Shown: positions 1 to 9,300, numbered from the stretch's first letter. The stretch: DNA of 64,000 nucleotides from Lachnospiraceae bacterium (GCA_017556805.1 JAFYMC010000036.1:62001-126000), one strand, 5' to 3'. Numbers and translations: made by a program. The notes: generated from the sequence alone by a model not told the origin.

Positions 1-942
1 CCGAAGTACCTTGCGAAAGCATTCGCCCAAAAGCCGCAGATTCAGAAGGCAAAGGACACTTGCGGAATGGCATTGTGGAAATCTCTTGGATTCTACGACA
101 CCAATATTAACGCCGGCGTTACGGAGATGATAAAGCATGACGATTCCTGGTACGATGTGGCAAAGGAAAAGTCCATGTTTCTCGCGGAAAAGGCCGATGA
201 GCTTACCTGGGGATTCCTCTACAACGCGTGTGAGGCTGAAGTATCCGACAACAATCCGGGACTTTCCGGTGAAGCGAAGGACGAGGCAGTTGCAAAGAGA
301 CTGCGCGAGGTTATCTACAGCACCCAGGTGGTAGACTCCACGATGACCAGAACACAGGCTATGAGAAGTCGGTCCACATGGAGCCAGATTATCACATCCT
401 TCATGTCCGAGCCGATGGTATCCTACAATCTTCTGCACGAGCAGTTCATGAACTTTACTGCGGATACGAAGAAGTACGGATTCAAGGGAGCGATGAGGCG
501 GAACGGAAAGTACATCGCAAGAACGGCAGTGACCTACGCCATCACGACATTGTGTGCGGCAACGATGGGCGGACTCATTGATACCTTGCGAGATGACGAT
601 GAGGAGAAAGAATTCGGAGAGATTTTCTTTGCGAACATCAAGGACAACGCACTGTCCGATGTTCTGAGTATGTTACCGCTCATGAGAGACGTGGTATCCA
701 TCTACAAGGGATTCGGAGCAAACCGTCTTGATATGCAAGGCGTGACGAGCATGGTAAATGCAACGAAGAAGCTTGCGAAGGATTTGAGAGACGGAGATGG
801 TATTTCCTATAGCACCGCATATTCCGTAATGAGAGCATTCTCTCAGACGAGCGGTCTCCCAGTAAGCAATGCTATGCGTGATGTAGTAGCAATCTGGAAC
901 AGTACCATCGGAGAGATGTACGAGTCCTTAAAGCTCAAATAG
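1..942 (+). CDS. Large phage virion protein, C-terminal part (5' end outside window)
   Basis: The reading frame is open from base 1, so the true start lies upstream and about 313 C-terminal residues are visible. The first Met in the window (base 67) is internal. The visible part is mainly helical and charged, with one hydrophobic stretch just after the middle (around TYAITTLCAATMGG) followed by an acidic segment (DDDEEKEFGE). It sits directly before a BppU-like tail gene, holin and endolysin, so it belongs to the prophage structural module. C-termini like this occur in very large polyvalent virion proteins that may be injected with the DNA. That identification rests on context and general character, not on a catalytic motif. 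A hairpin terminator follows the stop codon. Confidence 0.6.
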   Translation, partial: PKYLAKAFAQKPQIQKAKDTCGMALWKSLGFYDTNINAGVTEMIKHDDSWYDVAKEKSMFLAEKADELTWGFLYNACEAEVSDNNPGLSGEAKDEAVAKRLREVIYSTQVVDSTMTRTQAMRSRSTWSQIITSFMSEPMVSYNLLHEQFMNFTADTKKYGFKGAMRRNGKYIARTAVTYAITTLCAATMGGLIDTLRDDDEEKEFGEIFFANIKDNALSDVLSMLPLMRDVVSIYKGFGANRLDMQGVTSMVNATKKLAKDLRDGDGISYSTAYSVMRAFSQTSGLPVSNAMRDVVAIWNSTIGEMYESLKLK

Positions 943-952
943 CAATAATTTC

Positions 953-985
953 AAGGGAAGGTTAGAGAATAGCCTTCCCTTTTGC
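953..985 (+). terminator. Rho-independent terminator in the prophage late region
   Basis: A perfect 9-bp stem (AAGGGAAGG, 953-961, with CCTTCCCTT, 973-981) is followed by TTTTG. It ends the transcript of the large virion gene about 10 bp after its stop codon, or attenuates it before the tail genes. Confidence 0.75.
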
Positions 986-1025
986 TTATACTGAGCGTAG
1001 AAAAGTCGGAAAGGAGATAAAGACG

Positions 1026-3011
1026 ATGGAAAAAATTTCTCATAGAATCACTCTTGACGTACATAAGGGCGGCATCCAGAAGGTACTTCATGGTATGTTC
1101 ACCGGTGATGTACTGTCGAGAAAAATAGTGATTTCTCTTGTGGCTGGCAGTGCTGTGTGTAATATGGACGAGAACACGACTGCGGTCATGTATGTTACCA
1201 AACCGAGCGGAGTTACGAATTACGGAGCGTGTACCGTAGAAGGCAACCTTGTTACCTATGACATTTTACCGGCGGACATTGACGAACCGGGAATCACCCA
1301 GATGCAGCTCAAGGTTGTTTCCGGAGAAAAAGTCTTGTATGCTCCGGTGTTTTCCGTAGAGGCACAGAAGAGTAGCACGAGCGATACGCCGGCGGAAACC
1401 TCTCCGCAGTTCTCTGCACTGGAACAGGCACTTGCACAGGTAGAGGAAGTGTACAACAAGCGCATCGTATCCGTAGAAGTGGAAGAGGACTATACCTTTG
1501 TCGTTACCTATGCAGACGGAGAAACGTATACTTCCGATGCTTTCAAGGCATTGATGGAAGAAATCGAGAAGGCGGAGCATGAGCGTGCGGAAGCGGAAGT
1601 GGCGAGAGATGTTGCGGAAGAGAATCGTGAGCTTGCAGAGAGTGCGAGAGCGAGTTCTTATGCTGATATGCAGAACGATATCCAGAGTGCCATCGATGCA
1701 AACACCGCACTCTACAACAGAGTCGAGGAGCTTGCAGACGAGGGACTCATCACCGAAAGTCGCGTGGTCGAAATCATCGAGGAGCAAGGTGGCGGAGGTG
1801 GTGGCGGTACCGTTGTGTTACCGGACAACGTACTCGTGGCATCCGATGTGACCGCTGCAGACGTAGAAGCACCGAAAAACAACGCTGATTTATTCGGCAG
1901 TCTTCCGCCTTCTGACTATGCAAAGACTACGGATGTAAATGCGATTAAGAACGGCACAACCCAAGTCGGCAACGCCAAAACCCTTGACGGACACGGAGCG
2001 GAGTATTTTGCTAGAGGTGGTTTTGGATTAGGTAGCGATACTGCAAATGACGCAATAGCAGAAACAATAGTGACTGACTTAAACAATGCGACTAAATGTG
2101 GTTGGTACTATGTGTCTAGTAGCACTACAAATAACATTCCTAGCGGATTCTCGACAACGGCAATCCTTTTAGTATCAGCAAGAAATAGTAATAATGCAAT
2201 ATGCCAACAGTATTTTGACATCGCATATCAAAAAAACGCAATTAGATTTTTTTACGGTGGTTCGTGGACATCTTGGGAAGAAGTAGCAAAAACAACAGAC
2301 CTTGCGAACTACTTACCGCTTATTAGTAATGCGGTAAATACGCTAAAGGTACTAAATAATACCGTACTGAAGCTGAGTAATACTGGTACTGGAGATTATA
2401 CATGGTTGCAGTTTTTAAAAGGTGATACATCACTTGGTTTTTTCGGTTTTGACAAAAACAAAGCACCGATGGTGTCTATAGATGGAATAGCAAGTACACT
2501 TCTCCACACTGGCAACATGGCAAATCATGTATTACCGCTTACGGGTGGAACGGTTGGTAACGGCTCAAAGTCATATCCTTTAATCGTTCGAGGTTCTTCT
2601 TCATATAGCTTAATTGATTATATGAATGATGCTAACGATGTTAGATGGGGTTCACTTGGTTTTGCGGGTGCGGAAGTGCCAGTTTTTCTTACTGGAGACA
2701 GAACGAATGCTTATCGGCTTCTCCACACTGGCAACAAGCCTACTGGCACTTACACTGGAAATGGTAGTACGGCAACGCGAACGATAAATATCGGTGGAAT
2801 TGGTAAATTACTCCATGTATTTAGTCCAAAAGCGGGTTGTCACGTTATCCTCGGTGCATATGGAGGCACATATTGGCGTTACAATGGAACTGTTGGAACT
2901 CTCAAAGAGGAAGAGGCTTCGTATAACCATAGCACTGGGGTGTTTTCTATTAGCACTGATTCATTTCCAGTAAACAATAGTGGTTATTCTTACGAGTGGA
3001 ATTTATTATAA
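1026..3011 (+). CDS. BppU-like phage baseplate/tail protein with knob domain
   Basis: The protein has 661 aa and a good RBS (GGAGATAAAGACG) before the ATG. Residues about 1-120 match the BppU N-terminal type of Gram-positive siphophage baseplate upper proteins. A charged coiled coil follows (about 175-245, repeats such as AEHERAEAEVARD), then a seven-glycine hinge. The distal part contains a pyocin-knob-like module (GWYY...GGSWTSW) and two copies of LLHTGN, a motif frequent in tail fibres. The likely role is attaching receptor-binding parts to the baseplate. It shares a 47-bp exact DNA repeat and several short identical blocks with the tail gene at 3870. BppU and knob assignments are family-level calls from sequence appearance. 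Confidence 0.8.
   Translation: MEKISHRITLDVHKGGIQKVLHGMFTGDVLSRKIVISLVAGSAVCNMDENTTAVMYVTKPSGVTNYGACTVEGNLVTYDILPADIDEPGITQMQLKVVSGEKVLYAPVFSVEAQKSSTSDTPAETSPQFSALEQALAQVEEVYNKRIVSVEVEEDYTFVVTYADGETYTSDAFKALMEEIEKAEHERAEAEVARDVAEENRELAESARASSYADMQNDIQSAIDANTALYNRVEELADEGLITESRVVEIIEEQGGGGGGGTVVLPDNVLVASDVTAADVEAPKNNADLFGSLPPSDYAKTTDVNAIKNGTTQVGNAKTLDGHGAEYFARGGFGLGSDTANDAIAETIVTDLNNATKCGWYYVSSSTTNNIPSGFSTTAILLVSARNSNNAICQQYFDIAYQKNAIRFFYGGSWTSWEEVAKTTDLANYLPLISNAVNTLKVLNNTVLKLSNTGTGDYTWLQFLKGDTSLGFFGFDKNKAPMVSIDGIASTLLHTGNMANHVLPLTGGTVGNGSKSYPLIVRGSSSYSLIDYMNDANDVRWGSLGFAGAEVPVFLTGDRTNAYRLLHTGNKPTGTYTGNGSTATRTINIGGIGKLLHVFSPKAGCHVILGAYGGTYWRYNGTVGTLKEEEASYNHSTGVFSISTDSFPVNNSGYSYEWNLL
1962..2008 (+). 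repeat. 47-bp direct repeat, copy 1
   Basis: Identical over 47 bp to 4047-4093. It encodes the QVGNAKTLDGHGAEYF block in two different tail genes. Synonymous positions are also conserved, which points to recent recombination or conversion between the two genes. Confidence 0.95.
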
Positions 3012-3023
3012 AGGAGGTATACC

Positions 3024-3407
3024 ATGAGCGAAGAAATCTTAAATGAAATCGAAGAAACTCAAACGGAAACTGAAATTTTTGAGATTCCGCAGAGGGTAAA
3101 TCCTTTCTGTGTAATTTCAAAGGCAACCTTCGGGGAATATGCGGTGCGTGACATTCAGACAAATTCCGCATGGAGCGAAAATCCGTATGAAGATTATGCG
3201 GTTGTACCCGATGATATGGTGCTTGCGATTCAAGAAACAAGAGGTTTCTGCGATATTGAGTTGAATGAGGATGGAACAGAGGTTGTGGAGTTTACTGCAA
3301 GGGAGATTCCGGAGATTCCGGAGATTCCGTCCGAGGAACCGACAGAGGAATCTTCCGTATGGGATGACATGGCACTTGCGATTGAGGAAGGAGTGAATGA
3401 AGTATGA
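3024..3407 (+). CDS. Acidic phage tail-associated hypothetical protein
   Basis: The protein has 127 aa and the ATG is preceded by AAAGGAGGTATACC. It is strongly acidic and has a short tandem EIPEIPEIP segment near residue 93, which reads as a linker between a conserved-looking N-terminal half and a short C-terminal tail (WDDMALAIEEG). No known domain was recognised. Its place between two tail genes and its 4-bp overlap (ATGA) with the next gene indicate a co-translated prophage tail or baseplate accessory protein. Confidence 0.6.
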   Translation: MSEEILNEIEETQTETEIFEIPQRVNPFCVISKATFGEYAVRDIQTNSAWSENPYEDYAVVPDDMVLAIQETRGFCDIELNEDGTEVVEFTAREIPEIPEIPSEEPTEESSVWDDMALAIEEGVNEV

Positions 3408-3853
3408 CAGGCAAAGAACTTGTTCTTGAGACACTGAAGAAATACGGTCTTGCCTATGCGGAAACTATCCAGGCGAAGGCGAGCAACATGACCGGTACGG
3501 AACTGTACGATGAGTACGCATTTATCCCTTCCTTCTACGCAGCTTGTGCGAAGAAGAATATGCTTGAAAGGCCGGTGGGCTTTGTGTGCCGTTCTCCACA
3601 GGGAAGGGTTGTGAAACTGCTTCAAAAATATGATAGCGATGTTTTTGCACAGGAACCGGAAGAGTTACCGGCACAGTGGGGATTCAAGTGGAGTACGAAT
3701 CCGAAGTATGCACTTCCGTATATTAAGAGTGCGGAGAGTCCGTATGGAGAGGGCGAGTGCTGTACCTGGAATGATGAGGTATACCGCTCCAAAATCAATG
3801 CGAATGTGTATACCCCGGAGGAGTATCCGGACGGATGGGAAAAGGTAGAGTAA
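3404..3853 (+). CDS. Phage protein with chitin-binding-like C-terminal module
   Basis: The protein has 149 aa and its start overlaps the previous stop by 4 bp, which implies translational coupling. The N-terminal half is helical. The C-terminal stretch, with tryptophan, a Gly-Glu-Cys turn, WNDEVYRSKINAN and a final W, has the spacing of small carbohydrate-binding modules of the CBM5/12 type found on many tail proteins. That suggests binding to host surface glycan. It lies between the acidic protein and the second tail fibre gene. The CBM call is by pattern only. Confidence 0.6.
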   Translation: MTGKELVLETLKKYGLAYAETIQAKASNMTGTELYDEYAFIPSFYAACAKKNMLERPVGFVCRSPQGRVVKLLQKYDSDVFAQEPEELPAQWGFKWSTNPKYALPYIKSAESPYGEGECCTWNDEVYRSKINANVYTPEEYPDGWEKVE

Positions 3854-3869
3854 AGAAAGGGGGTAGCTT

Positions 3870-4661
3870 ATGAGCGTAACAGAATTTAAAAGAGGCGTGC
3901 CGACCTACAAGGACAAGAACGATAACGAGTACGGCCTTCTTTGCGAGACCAAAGAAGTCTGCGTTACGGACAACGATGGAGTGAGTCTGGAGTACAAGCT
4001 TCAGAATCTGCTCCAGAATATCAACAACATAATTTCCGGTGCAAATCAAGTCGGCAACGCCAAAACCCTTGACGGACACGGAGCGGAGTATTTCGCGCCG
4101 TTAACGTCAATCGGATTTTTACAAAAAAGGAGCGAATGGAACGGTGCGTGGACAAAAATAGAGCAAGCAGCAGTGGGATTATATGTTCTTTTTGCAGAAA
4201 ACGCAATAGTGACAGATTTACCACCAAACGCAACCAAAGACCCGACCACCGCACACCATTTATTAGTTATGACTTACGGCAACCAAAACAGCTATATATT
4301 TACTGAACCATCAACGAGAAAAGTATGGTTTGGTGCGGTATATGGTTCGGGTATTACGTGGAATGAAATAGTGTTTGAAGTAAACCTTGCGAACTACTTA
4401 CCGCTTTATGGCGGTGGAACGCTTAGTGCTCCTTTAGAAGTTATACTATCCCTAATGGCGGTAGCGTCAACTAATTCTTATCTACAATTCAAAGGTAAAG
4501 ATGGAGTTATCGGTCACTTGGGATTTGCGGGTTTAGACAATCCAGTGTTTTTAAACGCTACCAATACGGCAATGCATAATCTTCTCCACACTGGCAACAG
4601 CTCCAAAGTAGTCATCAGTCAGACCGCTCCATCCGACACATCCGCCCTTTGGGTATGGTAA
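3870..4661 (+). CDS. Second knob-type phage tail fibre/receptor-binding protein
   Basis: The protein has 263 aa with RBS AAAGGGGGTAGCTT. Residues about 1-60 form a separate attachment region (helical, EYKLQNLLQNINN). The 47-bp repeat block follows at about residues 60-75, then a pyocin-knob-like module (WNGAWTKIEQ...GSGITWNEIV) and blocks ANYLPL and LLHTGN shared with the 661-aa protein. The architecture suggests an alternative or additional receptor-binding tip. The C-terminus ends in a short WVW motif. The shared DNA blocks suggest module exchange with the gene at 1026. Confidence 0.7.
   Translation: MSVTEFKRGVPTYKDKNDNEYGLLCETKEVCVTDNDGVSLEYKLQNLLQNINNIISGANQVGNAKTLDGHGAEYFAPLTSIGFLQKRSEWNGAWTKIEQAAVGLYVLFAENAIVTDLPPNATKDPTTAHHLLVMTYGNQNSYIFTEPSTRKVWFGAVYGSGITWNEIVFEVNLANYLPLYGGGTLSAPLEVILSLMAVASTNSYLQFKGKDGVIGHLGFAGLDNPVFLNATNTAMHNLLHTGNSSKVVISQTAPSDTSALWVW
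4047..4093 (+). repeat. 47-bp direct repeat, copy 2
   Basis: Identical to 1962-2008 and in the equivalent position of a second tail gene. The flanking base on each side differs, so the identity ends sharply. Confidence 0.95.
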
Positions 4662-4673
4662 GGGGGTGTCTGT

Positions 4674-5213
4674 ATGATTCAAAGATACGACACCACACAG
4701 CAGAAGAGAGTGGATGTATCGCAGATAAGGCGGTATGACGGAAGCAAGTGGGTGGATGTGCAGTTTGTGAGACGGTACGATGGAAGCAAATGGGTGGATG
4801 TGTTCGCTAGGGAGTACGAGTTTGAGAATCTTGGTTACAGTACCAAAGTGAATTATACTGCAAATGGTTCTACGGCAACAGTTGAGCTACATGGGGAGAG
4901 TGAATACTGCAGAATTGGTGTCGCATATGTTGATTCCGCTGGAGTTGTGTTTGAAAATCCGGTTTTAAAAGGCGTTGTTACGAGTTCTAGTTTTTCTAAC
5001 GGAGAAATGATCGGAGATGTAAATATAACCGACCATTATACCGGCGCGATAAACACCAAAACAGAATATATCTACAATGGAACAGCGTTTAATGTGAGTT
5101 TCAATGGTGATGCAAGAGTAATAGAAGTTGTTGTTCGTTCTCTTAGCAAATCATATGCATCTATCCAGTTGTCAAACTTTACACTTAACGGTATTCCTGT
5201 AAAATTCATTTAG
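4674..5213 (+). CDS. Phage tail protein with tandem RYDGSKWVDV motifs
   Basis: The protein has 179 aa. The N-terminus contains one degenerate and two near-identical copies of a motif (RRYDGSKWVDV, residues about 17-45), encoded by a roughly 42-bp tandem repeat at about 4729-4805. The remaining 130 residues are beta-rich (alternating hydrophobic and polar, many T/V/N) and look like a jelly-roll or fibre tip. Such short aromatic repeats occur in phage tail appendage proteins. It is probably the last structural gene before the lysis cassette. The exact function is unknown. Confidence 0.55.
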   Translation: MIQRYDTTQQKRVDVSQIRRYDGSKWVDVQFVRRYDGSKWVDVFAREYEFENLGYSTKVNYTANGSTATVELHGESEYCRIGVAYVDSAGVVFENPVLKGVVTSSSFSNGEMIGDVNITDHYTGAINTKTEYIYNGTAFNVSFNGDARVIEVVVRSLSKSYASIQLSNFTLNGIPVKFI

Positions 5214-5229
5214 AAAGAGAGGGGTTAAA

Positions 5230-5700
5230 ATGAACAAAGTAAAAGCGGTATTTATCAGTTTCTTCTCGGCGTTGTCGAGTCTTCTTGGGGTTTTGTACAT
5301 CCCGGTACTTCTCCTGGTGTTATGTAATGTCCTTGATTACTTCACAGGGTTGTTTGCTGCACCGGCAAGAGGGCAGAAGATAAGTTCTGCCATCGGAATC
5401 CGCGGCATAATCAAGAAGGTGTGTATGTGGCTCTTGGTTGTTGTTGGCGTGATTGTGGACGAGCTTTTGCGATACTCTGTGGAGTTTGTAGGGTTGACAA
5501 TGCCGCTCACGTTCCTGGTAGCTTGCATTGTATGCGTCTGGCTTGTGTGCAACGAGATTATTTCCATCCTGGAAAATATGGATGACATTGGAATCAAGTT
5601 GCCGCCTTTCCTCAAAAAGATAGTTTTATATCTCAAGAATAAGGCAGAACAGAAGGCAGATATTGTACCGAAGGAAGGTGAGGAGAATGGGGAAGATTAG
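5230..5700 (+). CDS. Phage holin (phage_holin_4 type)
   Basis: The protein has 156 aa and begins after AAAGAGAGGGGTT. Three hydrophobic segments are visible (about residues 8-40, 62-80 and 92-112), with a charged, Lys-rich C-terminal tail. The motif NVLDYFTGLFAA followed by a lysine-rich turn is typical of the phage_holin_4/Cph1 family in Firmicutes. It forms the membrane lesion that lets the endolysin reach the wall. The 3' end overlaps the endolysin start by 14 bp, the usual holin-lysin arrangement. Confidence 0.9.
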   Translation: MNKVKAVFISFFSALSSLLGVLYIPVLLLVLCNVLDYFTGLFAAPARGQKISSAIGIRGIIKKVCMWLLVVVGVIVDELLRYSVEFVGLTMPLTFLVACIVCVWLVCNEIISILENMDDIGIKLPPFLKKIVLYLKNKAEQKADIVPKEGEENGED

Positions 5701-6340
5701 CGCAGAGGGCGTAAAGAGATACTGTAAGTGGATGTTTGATGCAAAGGCAATCTACCTGTGGGGAGCCGATGTAGAGGTCTTAACGAGCGAGTTACTCGAA
5801 TCCTTGAAGAAGAGGTTCGGCACCAAGCATTATGAGAAGATATCCATCGAGAACAACGAGGGGAAGATTGGAGCGGATTGCAGTGGGTTCCTCAGACCGC
5901 TTTCCGGGCATGATAACACCGCAGCCGGGTATTACAAGGAGTGTACCAAGCGTGGTGATATCAGCAAGATGCCGAAGGACAAGATGTGTCTTGTATTCCG
6001 GAAGCAAGAGGGGATTATCGTCCATGTGGGAATCTACATGGGTGATGGGACTACTTATGAGATGTATAACGGATGCGAGTACAAGAAATTCAGTTCAACC
6101 AAATGGGACAGCTATGGTATCCCGGAATGGATTGAGCAGACGAAGAAGGCACTTGCGGTCGGAGACAAGGTTACTCTCGAAGAGGAAGTGAACGGTTACA
6201 GAACGGCGAAGGATGCGGAGAATAAGACCAATGTGGTCCATAAGGTTGTCCCTGGAGACTATTATGTGTACAAACTGTACGGCAAGGCCGTAAACATCTC
6301 CAGATACAAGAATAGTCCGGGAAGCTGGGTTGTGTTGTAA
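5687..6340 (+). CDS. Phage endolysin, NlpC/P60-type peptidase
   Basis: The protein has 217 aa. An upstream TTG at 5663 is in frame, but ATG 5687 is preferred because AAGGAAGG lies 8 nt upstream. The peptidase domain shows the catalytic Cys in GADCSGFLRPL (about residue 60) and the His in HVGIYMGDG (about residue 110), the NlpC/P60 signature of gamma-D-Glu/diamino acid endopeptidases. A C-terminal segment of about 60 residues after the catalytic domain is probably an SH3-like wall-binding module. It follows the holin and is the last gene of the prophage. Confidence 0.85.
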   Translation: MGKISAEGVKRYCKWMFDAKAIYLWGADVEVLTSELLESLKKRFGTKHYEKISIENNEGKIGADCSGFLRPLSGHDNTAAGYYKECTKRGDISKMPKDKMCLVFRKQEGIIVHVGIYMGDGTTYEMYNGCEYKKFSSTKWDSYGIPEWIEQTKKALAVGDKVTLEEEVNGYRTAKDAENKTNVVHKVVPGDYYVYKLYGKAVNISRYKNSPGSWVVL

Positions 6341-6557
6341 TTTTACTTGATTTTTATTCAGTAGAATGGTAATATATACGGTAGGTTGATTTTTCACTTA
6401 TAGTATGGCACAAGCTAATATACAGTGTTATAGTATGGCAAATAGCAACAAATTAGCAACACGACACAGTAAGAAGTGGCTTGTTTCAAGGGTTTCGCGC
6501 CTTTACTCGAATAGGTGAAAACTATAAATTTTAAATAAACGAAGGGAAGGACAAGTT
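6341..6557 (+). other. Prophage right boundary, probable attR region
   Basis: This 217-bp gap separates endolysin and glyA. It holds two 13-bp direct repeats (TTATAGTATGGCA at 6398-6410 and 6428-6440) and two 8-bp repeats (TAGCAACA at 6443-6450 and 6454-6461). Such clustered direct repeats resemble arm-type sites of a tyrosine integrase, placed just inside the phage end. The core site probably lies in 6462-6520, where composition changes to chromosomal style. attL and the integrase are outside the window, so this is inference. No tRNA fold was found. Confidence 0.4.
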
Positions 6558-7796
6558 ATGTATTCTTTTGAAGAAGTAATGAGAGTCGATGCCGATGTGG
6601 CAAAGGCAATGGACTTAGAACTTGGTCGTCAGAGAAAAAACATCGAACTGATTGCATCCGAGAACTTTGTCAGCAAGGCTGTTATGGCAGCAATGGGTAG
6701 CCCGTTAACCAACAAGTATGCGGAGGGTTATCCGGGAAAGCGTTACTACGGCGGATGTGAGTGCGTAGATATCGTGGAGAATTTAGCAATCGAGCGTGCA
6801 AAGGAGCTTTACGGATGTACTTACGCAAACGTACAGCCGCATTCCGGTGCACAAGCAAATATGGCAGTATTTTTCGCACTGCTTCAGCCGGGTGATACCG
6901 TTCTCGGTATGAACCTTGCACACGGCGGACATCTTTCACACGGGAGCCCGGTAAACTTCTCCGGTTCCTACTTCAACATCGTACCGTACGGTGTAAATGA
7001 TGACGGTTTCATCGATTATGACGAAGTACTTCGTATTGCAAAGGAAGCAAAGCCGAAGATGATTATCGCAGGTGCTTCCGCATACGCAAGAAAGATCGAT
7101 TTCAAGAGATTCCGTGAAATTGCGGATGAGGTTGGTGCATATTTGATGGTAGATATGGCACACATCGCAGGCCTTATCGCCGGTGGTGTACACGAGAGCC
7201 CGATTCCGTATGCTCACGTAACCACCACCACTACCCACAAGACTTTACGCGGACCGCGTGGCGGTATGATTCTTTCTTCCGCTGAGTTTGCAGAAGAGCA
7301 TAAGTTAAACAAGTGCGTATTCCCGGGTATCCAGGGCGGACCGTTGATGCATGTAATCGCTGCAAAGGCTGTTTGTTTCAAGGAAGCATTGTCTCCGGAG
7401 TTTAAGGTATATGCACAGAACATCGTTACCAATGCACAGGCTTTGGCAAAGGGCTTACTGGCAGAAGGCTTTAACCTTGTATCCGGCGGTACCGATAACC
7501 ACTTAATGTTAGTGGACCTTCAGAGCAAGAACGTAACCGGTAAGGAAGCAGAGAAGCTTCTTGATGCAGTAAACATCACCTGTAACAAGAACTCCATTCC
7601 GAACGATCCGGCATCTCCGTTCGTTACCAGCGGTATCCGTCTCGGTACGGCAGCTGCTACCACCCGTGGCTTAAATGCTGACGATATGGCACAGGTAGCA
7701 AAGGCAATTGCTCTGACCATCGATAAGAAGGAAGCTACCGACGAGGCAAGAGCCATCGTTGAGGCAATTACGAAGAAGTATCCGATGTACGAGTAG
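6558..7796 (+). CDS. glyA: Serine hydroxymethyltransferase
   Basis: The enzyme has 412 aa, the full family length, and ATG follows GAAGGGAAGG. It converts serine and tetrahydrofolate to glycine and 5,10-methylene-THF, using PLP in the cytoplasm. The PLP-lysine motif is intact ([14 protein letters not shown]). The N-terminal signature ([28 protein letters not shown]) and the C-terminal SGIRLGT arginine region are also present. The gene stands alone beside the prophage end, so the phage inserted just upstream and may have altered its leader. Confidence 0.98.
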   Translation: MYSFEEVMRVDADVAKAMDLELGRQRKNIELIASENFVSKAVMAAMGSPLTNKYAEGYPGKRYYGGCECVDIVENLAIERAKELYGCTYANVQPHSGAQANMAVFFALLQPGDTVLGMNLAHGGHLSHGSPVNFSGSYFNIVPYGVNDDGFIDYDEVLRIAKEAKPKMIIAGASAYARKIDFKRFREIADEVGAYLMVDMAHIAGLIAGGVHESPIPYAHVTTTTTHKTLRGPRGGMILSSAEFAEEHKLNKCVFPGIQGGPLMHVIAAKAVCFKEALSPEFKVYAQNIVTNAQALAKGLLAEGFNLVSGGTDNHLMLVDLQSKNVTGKEAEKLLDAVNITCNKNSIPNDPASPFVTSGIRLGTAAATTRGLNADDMAQVAKAIALTIDKKEATDEARAIVEAITKKYPMYE

Positions 7797-7866
7797 TACG
7801 TTGTATAGATGGGCGCTATAATGCGAAAGAAAAGGGAACCCCGCATGGCGGGAGGAAGGAGTAAGT

Positions 7867-9300
7867 ATGGGTTTAATTAATGCAGCAACAAATGCGGTGC
7901 AGAATGTGTTTGCCGATACCTGGCGCGAGTATTTCTACTGTGACCGTATGGATGACGACGTCTTAATGGTAAAGGGCGAGAAGAAGATTTCCGGCAAGTC
8001 CTCCAATAAGAAGGGTACGGATAACATCATTTCCAACGGTTCCGTTATTGCCGTAAACGAAGGTCAGTGTATGTTAATCATCGACCAGGGCGGTATTGCC
8101 GAGGTATGTGCCGAGGCAGGCGAATACATTTACGACAGTTCCACTGAGCCGAGTATTTTCTACGGTAATTTGGGAGAAAGCCTGAAGAATTCCTTTAAGT
8201 CCCTCGGAAGACGTATTTCTTTCGGTGGTGATGTGGCAAAGGACCAGAGAGTTTATTTTGTAAATATCCGTGAGATTTTCAATAATAAATTCGGAACCCA
8301 GCAGCCGATTCAGTATCGTTTTTATCCGGATGCTACCGCGAAGGTACCGAAGACCTTGCGTATCCGTTGTAACGGAGAGTTCTCTTTCCGCATTAAGGAC
8401 CCTATTATTTTCTATAAGAATGTAGCAAATAATGTTTCCGATGCATATGAGAAGTCCGAGATTTTCAGTTTCCTGCGCTCCAGTATGGTAACTGCATTGC
8501 AGCCGGCTTTTGGAAGTCTGGCAAAGCAGGGCTATCATTACGGCGACTTAATTAATGCCAGTGTTCAATTAGGTAATGAAATTAAGGCTGCATTACAGGA
8601 AGAGTGGTATGAGAAGCGCGGTTTTGAGTTTAGTACGATTAATGTGCAGTCTACGTCCTTGCCTCCGGAAGATCAGGAGTGGCTTGACCAGTATGAGGAA
8701 GATAAGCTGTATTCCAGTGACCAGGATATGAACCGTAGAGACCTGATGAAAGATATGATCGGTGCAATGGATAGTGCAGCCAGCAACGAGAAAGGCTCAT
8801 TTAACGGAATCTACGGTCTTGGTATGATGACCAATGCCATGAACCAGATGGGCATGGGGCCTGCGGCTATGATGGGCGGAATGCAGAACGGTAATATGCA
8901 GAATAATATGATGCAGAACAACGGTATGCAGAATAACATGATGCCGAACAATGGTATGGTGCCGAATAACGGAATGGTTGGTGTAGCGGTTCAGACTCCG
9001 CAGGCTGCTCCGGCATCTCAGACTCCGGCAGCAGACAGTTGGACTTGTACCTGTGGTGCGGTTTGTACCGGTAAGTTCTGTACCGAGTGCGGAACTCCGA
9101 AGCCGATGGAAGGCGTTTGGACCTGTACTTGCGGTGCGGTGAATAAGGGCAAGTTCTGTTCCGAGTGCGGCGCTAAGAAGCCGGCAGGAGCTCCGTTATA
9201 CCGTTGTGATAAGTGCGGTTGGGAGCCGGAAGATCCGAAGAACCCGCCGAAGTTCTGTCCGGAGTGCGGTGACCCATTCACGGATAGTGACATTCAGTAA
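7867..9300 (+). CDS. SPFH-domain protein with zinc-ribbon tail (YdjI-like)
   Basis: The protein has 477 aa and RBS GGAGGAAGGAG. Residues about 30-270 form an SPFH/band-7-like domain of the YdjI (virion core protein-like) type. A Met/Asn-rich low-complexity linker follows (about 325-370, repeats of MQNN), then three CxC/CxxC zinc ribbons (CTCGAVCTGKFCTECG and two similar). In Bacillus, YdjI works with PspA and the membrane protein YdjG in membrane stress protection. The next two genes here are YdjG-like zinc-ribbon membrane proteins, so a similar membrane platform is likely. A small hairpin (CCCGC-atg-GCGGG, 7840-7852) sits just before the RBS. Confidence 0.85.
   Translation: MGLINAATNAVQNVFADTWREYFYCDRMDDDVLMVKGEKKISGKSSNKKGTDNIISNGSVIAVNEGQCMLIIDQGGIAEVCAEAGEYIYDSSTEPSIFYGNLGESLKNSFKSLGRRISFGGDVAKDQRVYFVNIREIFNNKFGTQQPIQYRFYPDATAKVPKTLRIRCNGEFSFRIKDPIIFYKNVANNVSDAYEKSEIFSFLRSSMVTALQPAFGSLAKQGYHYGDLINASVQLGNEIKAALQEEWYEKRGFEFSTINVQSTSLPPEDQEWLDQYEEDKLYSSDQDMNRRDLMKDMIGAMDSAASNEKGSFNGIYGLGMMTNAMNQMGMGPAAMMGGMQNGNMQNNMMQNNGMQNNMMPNNGMVPNNGMVGVAVQTPQAAPASQTPAADSWTCTCGAVCTGKFCTECGTPKPMEGVWTCTCGAVNKGKFCSECGAKKPAGAPLYRCDKCGWEPEDPKNPPKFCPECGDPFTDSDIQ

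Noticed and set aside
5663-5687. TTG 5663 as endolysin start
   Set aside because: It has no SD, while ATG 5687 has AAGGAAGG 8 nt upstream.
6462-6530. tRNA gene or tRNA 3' end as integration target
   Set aside because: No acceptor/T-arm pairing could be found; only a vague TCGAAT string is present.
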